This document shows positions 1 to 4,838 of a DNA stretch of 10,133 nt, in pieces. The position numbers were made by a program, and so were the translations under genes. The DNA is from Hyphomicrobiaceae bacterium (GTDB taxonomy: Bacteria > Pseudomonadota > Alphaproteobacteria > Rhizobiales > Hyphomicrobiaceae): contig JANYHP010000054.1 in assembly GCA_025359005.1 (NCBI GenBank), positions 1-10,133 on the forward strand, written 5' to 3'. The notes beneath the pieces were generated by a model. It had not been told where the DNA came from. It made no database searches and was given only the letters and a program-made list of their open reading frames with translations. Positions within the stretch are counted from its first letter, which is position 1; each line of letters starts with the position of its first letter.

Positions 1-151
1 ACTCGGCGCCGCGATAGAGTTCGGTGTGGCCCTTCTGGCGGCCGAAGCCCTTGGCTTCGATCACGGTAATGCCCTGCAGGCCAATTTCCTGCAATGCCTC
101 CTTCACTTCGTCGAGCTTGAAGGGCTTGATGATGGCTTCGATCTTCTTCAT
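1..151 (-). CDS. glnB: Nitrogen regulatory protein PII, N-terminal part (cut by window edge)
   Basis: PII proteins are small trimeric cytoplasmic sensors that bind ATP/ADP and 2-oxoglutarate and control glutamine synthetase adenylylation, the NtrB/NtrC system or the ammonium channel AmtB. The 50 visible residues begin MKKIEAIIKPFKLDEVKEAL and include the T-loop approach KGFGRQKGHTELYRGAE (about residues 34-50). This closely matches E. coli GlnB as I recall it. The window ends just before the codon expected to encode the uridylylated Tyr51, whose first base (T on this strand) is position 1. The start at 151 gives the canonical N-terminus, and a GAGG ribosome-binding site lies at 158-161, six bases upstream. 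The partner gene, often glnA or amtB, would lie outside the window. GlnB and GlnK cannot be separated on this fragment; the N-terminal MKKIEAIIKPFKL form and a glnB-glnA arrangement are common in alphaproteobacteria. The family call is very secure; the paralogue choice is not. Confidence 0.93.
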   Translation of the reverse strand, partial: MKKIEAIIKPFKLDEVKEALQEIGLQGITVIEAKGFGRQKGHTELYRGAE

Positions 152-152
152 G

Positions 153-229
153 CGAGGCCTCGAAACTGCGGGGGATGGAACATGCGCAGGGAACGTTCCC
201 CACGCGCGACGGGCGGCCACCACGCGTGG
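153..229 (-). repeat. Three perfect palindromes in the PII leader
   Basis: Between the putative sigma-54 promoter and the PII start codon lie three exact palindromes: CGAGGCCTCG (153-162), GGGAACGTTCCC (189-200) and CCACGCGTGG (220-229). The first contains the GAGG Shine-Dalgarno and ends one base before the start codon. In the transcript GGAAC (199-195) can pair with the adjacent GTTCC (194-190) or with a second GTTCC (181-177), and CCACGCG (229-223) can pair with CGCGTGG (205-199), so alternative folds are possible. They could be protein operators or leader RNA structure. The palindromes are seen directly; any function is inferred. Confidence 0.4.
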
Positions 230-253
230 AATGCATGTGGTCTCATTAACCGA

Positions 254-273
254 GAGCACGGACCATGCCAAGG
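254..273 (-). promoter_or_regulatory. Candidate sigma-54 (-24/-12) promoter for the PII gene
   Basis: Read on the minus strand, 271-255 gives TTGGCATGGTCCGTGCT. It has the GG (269-268), ten-base spacing and GC (257-256) that define RpoN promoters, and it agrees well with the consensus TTGGCACG-N4-TTGCT, the main mismatches being T for C after GGCA and G for T before GC. Transcription would start near 244, giving a leader of about 93 bases before the PII start codon. Sigma-54 control of glnB is established in several alphaproteobacteria, which makes this biologically sensible. I saw no clear NtrC site (TGCAC-type inverted repeat) in the 150 bases upstream. No experimental start site is available. 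Confidence 0.55.
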
Positions 274-779
274 CGAATGCAAAAATAATCAGCAGGTAAC
301 TCAAGCTATTGAACTGTCACTACTCGGGCGCGGGAAATCCGCAAGGCCTGGAGCAGTGGAAAAAGCAGCAGGTCGGCGAAAAAACAGGCAGCCAAGGCGC
401 AGGGCGCCCGAAAAACTGCGGCAGGACTTAGCGTTGTGGCGCGAACGGCTGATCGAGCCGCACGTCCGGAATGGGGCCGAGCCGATGGATGCAGCCCCCC
501 CCTGCAGGTGTCGCGAGCGGGAGCGGGCAGCCGAAACGCGGCGCATCCATCTCGATGACCTCGTGAAGTAGAGGTTATCGAAAGCATCCAGCAGTTGACT
601 CCGCTGATGGGTCGCCATCCTGATAAGCTGCCTTCCGGATATACAGTCGTCGCGCGCTCCCGAGGATGTGAAGGGGGATCGCTGACGGGCGGTTGTGATC
701 GCACTGCGACTGAGCGAAAGCTGGAGCAGTCAAAGCCCCGCCGATACGACGCGCGTCACGAAGCAAGGACACCATACGC
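274..779. other. Intergenic stretch without a recognisable gene
   Basis: About 500 bases separate the PII promoter region from the yghU-like gene. Open frames on both strands are arginine- and proline-rich, match nothing I know, and look like chance frames in GC-rich DNA. No tRNA, riboswitch or insertion-sequence end was seen. A run of eight C at 495-502 is flanked by TGCAG (490-494) and CTGCA (502-506). A weak sigma-70-like pair, TTGACT (595-600) and TCCTGA (618-623) with a 17-base spacer, could serve the downstream gene but is a poor match in the -10 box. The stretch presumably carries the promoters of the two divergent genes. Confidence 0.5.
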
Positions 780-1649
780 ATGACCACAACAGCCGACTAC
801 ACGCCGCCGAAGGTTTGGACCTGGGACAAGGAGAGTGGTGGACGCTTCGCCAACATCAATCGGCCCATCGCCGGGGGGACACACGAGAAAGATCTGCCAG
901 TCGGCATGCACCCCCTCCAGCTCTATTCGCTGGCCACGCCCAACGGCGTGAAGGTGACGGTGATGTTGGAGGAACTGCTGGCGGCCGGGCACACAGGAGC
1001 CGAATACGACGCCTGGCTGATCGAGATCGGCAAGGGCGATCAGTTCGGCAGCGGGTTTGTCGGCGCAAATCCCAACTCGAAAATCCCCGCGCTGGTCGAC
1101 CGCAGTGGGCCAAAGCCCCGTCGCGTGTTTGAATCCGGCGCCATCCTGCTCTATCTGGCCGAAAAGTTCGGGGCCTTCCTGCCGAAGGACGCCGACAAGC
1201 GCACCGAAGCGCTCAACTGGCTGTTCTGGCAGATGGGCAGCGCGCCCTATCTGGGCGGCGGCTTCGGACATTTCTACGCCTATGCGCCGAGCAAGATGGA
1301 ATATCCGATCAACCGCTTCGCCATGGAAGTGAAGCGGCAGCTCGACGTGCTGGACCGGCATCTGGCGGACAACGCCTTCATGGCGGGCGACGAATATTCG
1401 ATCGCCGATATGGCGATCTGGCCTTGGTATGGGGCGCTCGTGAAGGGGCTGGTCTACGACGCGGCCGAATTCCTGCAGGTGCAGGAGTATACCCACGTGG
1501 TCCGCTGGACGAACGGCATCGCTGAGCGGCCGGCGGTGAAGCGCGGCCGCATGGTCAACCGCATGACAGGGGAACCGGCCAGCCAGTTGCGGGAGCGCCA
1601 CGACGCCGGCGACTTCGCGACGCGCACGCAGGACAAGATTGGCGGCTGA
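780..1649 (+). CDS. yghU: Glutathione-dependent disulfide-bond oxidoreductase, YghU type (GST superfamily)
   Basis: The 289-residue protein aligns along its whole length with E. coli YghU (288 aa), a nu-class glutathione transferase homologue that reduces disulfides such as 2-hydroxyethyl disulfide using glutathione and shows organic hydroperoxide activity in vitro. It is expected in the cytoplasm as a dimer. Visible features are the family-specific N-terminal extension with VWTWDKESGGRFANINRP (12-29), the thioredoxin-fold domain at about 46-133 with the TPNG loop (53-56), NPNSKIPAL carrying the cis-proline P103, and the glutathione-contacting FESGAI (117-122). The helical C-terminal domain (about 140-260) contains the N-capping box SIADMAI (207-213), and the tail RERHDAGDF (271-279) is typical of the family. 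The ATG at 780 follows AAGGA (765-769) at ten bases and gives the usual N-terminus. Its own promoter probably lies in 274-779. garD follows 97 bases later on the same strand, but nothing shows a functional link. Confidence 0.95.
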   Translation: MTTTADYTPPKVWTWDKESGGRFANINRPIAGGTHEKDLPVGMHPLQLYSLATPNGVKVTVMLEELLAAGHTGAEYDAWLIEIGKGDQFGSGFVGANPNSKIPALVDRSGPKPRRVFESGAILLYLAEKFGAFLPKDADKRTEALNWLFWQMGSAPYLGGGFGHFYAYAPSKMEYPINRFAMEVKRQLDVLDRHLADNAFMAGDEYSIADMAIWPWYGALVKGLVYDAAEFLQVQEYTHVVRWTNGIAERPAVKRGRMVNRMTGEPASQLRERHDAGDFATRTQDKIGG

Positions 1650-1746
1650 TCCGCTACCACGGTCGGCCAGGCATGCTACACATAGCGATCGAGGCGGGGC
1701 TGCTAATCCGCCTTGATACGCGATGGCATGCAGAGGAACCGCGCCG

Positions 1747-3291
1747 ATGATCGCCAGCATCACCACCTCCCACGAAACACCCCGCGTGATCCGCATGCAC
1801 GCGGCCGACAACGTGGCGATCGTGGTCAACGACTTGGGGCTGCCGGCGGGCACCGAACTCCCCGATGGGCCCGTGCTGCTCGAGCACGTGCCGCAAGGCC
1901 ACAAGGTCGCCTTGACCGACATCGCCAAGGGCGCCGCAGTGCGCCGCTACGACGTGATCATCGGGCATGCGGCCGCGGACCTGGCGGCCGGTTCCTGGGT
2001 CAACGAGCGGCGATTGGTGATGCCGCCCGCGCCCGGCCTCGAAGGGCTGCCGCTGGCCACGCATCCCGCGGTCATGGACGCGCCTCTCGACGGCTACACT
2101 TTCGAAGGCTTCCGTAACGCCGACGGCTCGGTGGGCACCCGCAACCTGCTGGCCATTACCACCACCGTGCAGTGCGTCTCGGGCGTCGTCGAGCATGCCG
2201 TGCGCCGCATCCGGGCGGAACTGCTGCCGAAGTACCCCAACGTCGACGACGTGCTCGGCATCGAACACATCTACGGGTGCGGCGTCGCCATCGATGTACC
2301 CGACGCGGAAATCCCTATCCGAACCTTGCGCAACATCGCGCGCAATCCGAACTTCGGCGGCGGGACCATGGTTGTCAGCCTCGGGTGCGAGAAGTTACAG
2401 CCCGAGCGCCTGCTGCCGGGCCCCTCAGCCTACGACCTCGTCACCCTGCAGGACCCCGCTCATGTCGGGTTTGAGGCGATGATCACGTCGATCATGACGA
2501 CGGCCGAACAACACCTCGCTCGCCTCGACAGGCGCCGGCGCGAAACTTGCCCGGCCTCCGATCTCGTCGTCGGGATGCAGTGCGGCGGCAGCGATGCGTT
2601 CTCCGGTGTTACGGCGAACCCCGCGCTCGGCTTTGCCAGCGATCTGTTGGTGCGCGCCGGGGCTACTGTGATGTTCTCGGAGAACACGGAAGTCCGCGAC
2701 GGGATCGCCCAGCTGACCGCCCGCGCCGCAACGCCTGATGTGGCACGCGCCATCATCGAGGAACTCGGCTGGTACGATCGCTATCTGGCCCGTGGCCAGG
2801 CCGACCGCAGCGCCAACACCACCCCCGGCAACAAAAAGGGCGGGCTTTCCAACATTGTCGAGAAAGCCATGGGCTCCATAGTGAAGTCGGGGTCGGCGCC
2901 CATCGCGGGGGTCGTCCGTCCCGGCGAGCGCGCCAAGGTCAAGGGATTGCTCTATGCCGCGACCCCCGCCAGCGACTTTGTCTGCGGCACATTGCAACTG
3001 GCCGCCGGCATGACCCTTCACGTCTTTACCACGGGGCGCGGCACGCCCTACGGCCTCGCCGCCGTGCCGGTGATCAAGGTGGCCACCCGCACAGATCTCG
3101 CGCGCCGCTGGCATGACTTGATGGACGTGGACGCGGGCCGTATCGCAACGGGCGAGGCGAGCATCGCCGACCTCGGCTGGGAGATGTTCCACACCTATCT
3201 CGACGTGGCCAGCGGCCGCCGGCGCACCTGCGCCGAGCGCTTGCGGCTGCACAATTCCCTGGCGCTTTTCAACCCCGCGCCGATCACTTGA
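1747..3291 (+). CDS. garD: Galactarate (D-galactarate/aldarate) dehydratase, UxaA/GarD family
   Basis: GarD dehydrates galactarate (mucate) to 5-dehydro-4-deoxy-D-glucarate, the first step of galactarate catabolism; it is a metal-dependent (iron) cytoplasmic enzyme. The 514-residue product matches E. coli GarD (523 aa) from end to end and is much closer to it than to altronate dehydratase UxaA. Order of parts: SAF-like domain at about 13-88; the linker YTFEGFRNADGSVGT (117-131); the catalytic UxaA/GarD region with YGCGV (176-180), LGCEKLQPERLL (212-223), MQCGGSDAFSGVTANPA (277-293), PGNKKGGLSN (360-369) and FTTGRGTPYG (427-436); and the usual C-terminus LALFNPAPIT. About nine residues are missing relative to E. 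coli after residue 223, in a probable surface loop. The ATG at 1747 follows AGAGGAA (1732-1738) at eight bases; an in-frame ATG at 1723 lacks a good site and would add eight residues absent from relatives. No sugar-acid transporter or regulator adjoins it. Other aldarates as substrate cannot be excluded. Confidence 0.92.
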   Translation: MIASITTSHETPRVIRMHAADNVAIVVNDLGLPAGTELPDGPVLLEHVPQGHKVALTDIAKGAAVRRYDVIIGHAAADLAAGSWVNERRLVMPPAPGLEGLPLATHPAVMDAPLDGYTFEGFRNADGSVGTRNLLAITTTVQCVSGVVEHAVRRIRAELLPKYPNVDDVLGIEHIYGCGVAIDVPDAEIPIRTLRNIARNPNFGGGTMVVSLGCEKLQPERLLPGPSAYDLVTLQDPAHVGFEAMITSIMTTAEQHLARLDRRRRETCPASDLVVGMQCGGSDAFSGVTANPALGFASDLLVRAGATVMFSENTEVRDGIAQLTARAATPDVARAIIEELGWYDRYLARGQADRSANTTPGNKKGGLSNIVEKAMGSIVKSGSAPIAGVVRPGERAKVKGLLYAATPASDFVCGTLQLAAGMTLHVFTTGRGTPYGLAAVPVIKVATRTDLARRWHDLMDVDAGRIATGEASIADLGWEMFHTYLDVASGRRRTCAERLRLHNSLALFNPAPIT

Positions 3292-3409
3292 CGCGTAAGC
3301 CTCACCGCTGTTAACGCGCGAGCGGAGCACGCATGCGCGCCCCCCCATTGCTTCTAGTCGGCCGATGTGGCGGAGTTGGAGTCCGAAAGCAGCACCGAGG
3401 ACATCCCCC
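3292..3409 (+). other. Gap between garD and the molybdenum hydroxylase operon
   Basis: The 118 bases contain a run of seven C (3340-3346), a short GCATGC palindrome (3331-3336), and an imperfect inverted repeat, CGCGT near 3294 with AACGCG near 3313. No strong promoter and no terminator with a T-run was recognised. Read-through from garD into the operon is therefore possible, but neither co-transcription nor separation can be shown. Confidence 0.35.
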
Positions 3410-4285
3410 ATGCGATACGCCGCGCCCGAGACGATAGAAAAGGCGTGCCACCTCCTCGCGTCCGAGCAGGGCCTCGCCCGCGTGCTCGCAGGTGGTACCG
3501 ATCTGCTGGTCCAGATCAAGACCGATGTGCTCGACCCCGTCCTTGTGGTCGATATCAAGCACATTGCGGAAGTGCGCAGTATCACCAACGATGCCAAGGG
3601 CTGGCACATCGGCGCGGCCGTGACCGGCGCTGAACTCAAAGAGCATGCAGCCCTTCGCGCCGCGTGGCCCGGCGTTGTTGAAGCGGCGAACCTTATCGGC
3701 TCGACCCAGGTACAGGGCCGCGCGACGATGGGTGGCAACTTGTGCAACGGCTCACCAGCGGCCGACAGCGTGCCGGCGCTGATTGCCGCTGGTGCAATGG
3801 CGCTGATCGCAGGCCCCAATGGCCGCCGCGAACTCCCCGTCGAAGACGTTATGACGGGCGTTCGCAAATTGGCACTCACCAAGGGCGAAATCATCACCGG
3901 CTTCAGACTTCCTGCTCGACCCAAGCACGGCGGCGACGCCTATCTGCGCTTCATCCCGCGCACAGAAATGGATATTGCCGTAGTCGGCTGCGGCGTCGCC
4001 CTGGCCATTGACGACAAAGGCGTGTGCACAGCAGCCCGCATGAGCCTCGGCGCTGTCGCTGCGCGCCCGCTGCTGGTGGCTGATGCCGCCAATGCGCTCG
4101 TCGGCACCAAGGTCGACGCGAGCGCTCTCGACAAACTCGCCGCCGCCGCCAGCGCCGCCTGCCGCCCCATCGACGACAAGCGCGGAACCAAGGACTTCCG
4201 CATCAAAGTGGCCGGCGTGCTCGCTCGCCGCACAGCCCAGTTCGCGCTTGATCGCGCCCACGGCAAGACGACACAGACCCACTGA
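3410..4285 (+). CDS. Molybdenum hydroxylase, FAD-binding (medium) subunit, CoxM/CutM type
   Basis: This subunit carries the FAD that passes electrons from the iron-sulfur subunit to the final acceptor in heterotrimeric xanthine dehydrogenase-family enzymes. The 291 residues have the normal family length. The two FAD-contacting glycine motifs are present: AGGTDLLVQIK (27-37) and TMGGNLCNGSPAADSVPAL (106-124). The C-terminal CO-dehydrogenase flavoprotein domain runs from about 179 to 280, with FIPRTEMDIAVV (181-192). There is no room for the extra [4Fe-4S] insertion found in 4-hydroxybenzoyl-CoA reductase. The ATG at 3410 follows GAGG (3397-3400) at nine bases; upstream in-frame starts would add residues that do not fit the family. 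It is the first gene of the trio, in the medium-small-large order also seen in cox operons. The domain call is secure; the enzyme's substrate is unknown. Confidence 0.93.
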   Translation: MRYAAPETIEKACHLLASEQGLARVLAGGTDLLVQIKTDVLDPVLVVDIKHIAEVRSITNDAKGWHIGAAVTGAELKEHAALRAAWPGVVEAANLIGSTQVQGRATMGGNLCNGSPAADSVPALIAAGAMALIAGPNGRRELPVEDVMTGVRKLALTKGEIITGFRLPARPKHGGDAYLRFIPRTEMDIAVVGCGVALAIDDKGVCTAARMSLGAVAARPLLVADAANALVGTKVDASALDKLAAAASAACRPIDDKRGTKDFRIKVAGVLARRTAQFALDRAHGKTTQTH

Positions 4286-4295
4286 TGCCGCGGCG

Positions 4296-4309
4296 GTCCG
4301 CTAGCGGAC
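4296..4309. repeat. 14-base perfect palindrome between FAD and FeS subunit genes
   Basis: GTCCGCTAGCGGAC reads identically on both strands and lies ten bases after the FAD-subunit stop, within the 64-base gap before the FeS-subunit start. In RNA it could form a five-base-pair hairpin with a four-base loop. It is not followed by a T-run, so a simple terminator is unlikely. It could be an mRNA-processing or stability element, or a protein site. Confidence 0.4.
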
Positions 4310-4349
4310 GCACACGTGCATTTCCATGACACTCATCCGGGGACCAAGG

Positions 4350-4838
4350 ATGGCCAAACATCACGTAGTGACGACAGTGAACGGTGATCCCGTCGAATTC
4401 CTTTGCGAATCCGGCGAGACGCTGCTCGATGTCTTGCGCAATCAGCTCAACATGACCGGCACCAAGGAGGGCTGCTCGACGGGCGACTGCGGCGCGTGCT
4501 CGGTGACCGTGGACGGCCGGCTCGTCTGTTCATGCCTGATGCTCGGCGTGGAAGCTGCGGGCAAAAAGATCGGCACCATCGAGGGTCTTGCAAGCGGCGA
4601 TAAGCTGCACCCCTTGCAGCAGAAATTCCTCGAGCACGCGGCGTTGCAGTGCGGCGTCTGCACCCCGGGCGTGCTGGTCGCCGCGAAGGCGCTGCTCGAA
4701 AAGCACCCCGATCCGACCGAAACAGAAGTGCGCTACTGGCTGGCTGGCAATCTCTGCCGCTGCACCGGTTACGACAAGATCATCCGCGCCGTTATGGACG
4801 CGGCAAAAGACATGAGGAGCGGTCGCCATGCAGGATAA
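4350..4838 (+). CDS. Molybdenum hydroxylase, [2Fe-2S] (small) subunit, CoxS/CutS type
   Basis: This subunit shuttles electrons from the molybdenum centre to FAD through two [2Fe-2S] clusters. All eight expected ligands are visible in the 162-residue protein. The N-terminal plant-ferredoxin-like cluster uses C42, C47, C50 and C62 (GCSTGDCGAC at 41-50, then SCL). The C-terminal four-helix-bundle cluster uses C101 and C104 (LQCGVCTPG, 99-107) with C136 and C138 (GNLCRCTGY, 133-141). Q100 just before the second cluster is the residue that contacts the pterin cofactor in relatives. The ATG at 4350 follows GGGGA (4338-4342) at seven bases; an ATG at 4326 has no ribosome site. The 3' end overlaps the molybdopterin subunit by 11 bases, implying translational coupling. 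C60 is an additional cysteine not needed as a ligand. Confidence 0.95.
   Translation: MAKHHVVTTVNGDPVEFLCESGETLLDVLRNQLNMTGTKEGCSTGDCGACSVTVDGRLVCSCLMLGVEAAGKKIGTIEGLASGDKLHPLQQKFLEHAALQCGVCTPGVLVAAKALLEKHPDPTETEVRYWLAGNLCRCTGYDKIIRAVMDAAKDMRSGRHAG

Noticed and set aside
495..502. Runs of eight C (495-502) and seven C (3340-3346) as phase-variation tracts
   Set aside because: Both lie outside coding regions and not between recognisable promoter boxes; nothing shows that slippage would switch a gene.
428..550. 40-codon minus-strand frame starting MDAPRFGCPLPL with a GAGG eight bases upstream
   Set aside because: The ribosome-site spacing is good, but the protein is unrecognised, very short and proline-rich; without conservation it cannot be called.
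26..571. Plus-strand frame of 181 codons overlapping the PII gene
   Set aside because: Its first part is antisense to a certain PII gene, and the rest is arginine-rich with no recognisable motif.
1692..1713. AGGCGG/CCGCCT inverted repeat between yghU and garD as a terminator
   Set aside because: A six-base stem with a ten-base loop and no T-run is too weak to call.
756..1928. Long minus-strand open frame of 390 codons opposite yghU and the start of garD
   Set aside because: It lies antisense to genes with clear family matches, spans two of them, and its residues match no family; it is a GC-driven shadow frame.
2425..3924. Long minus-strand open frame of 499 codons opposite garD and the FAD subunit
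   Set aside because: It is antisense to two confidently identified genes, low in complexity, and shows no domain pattern.
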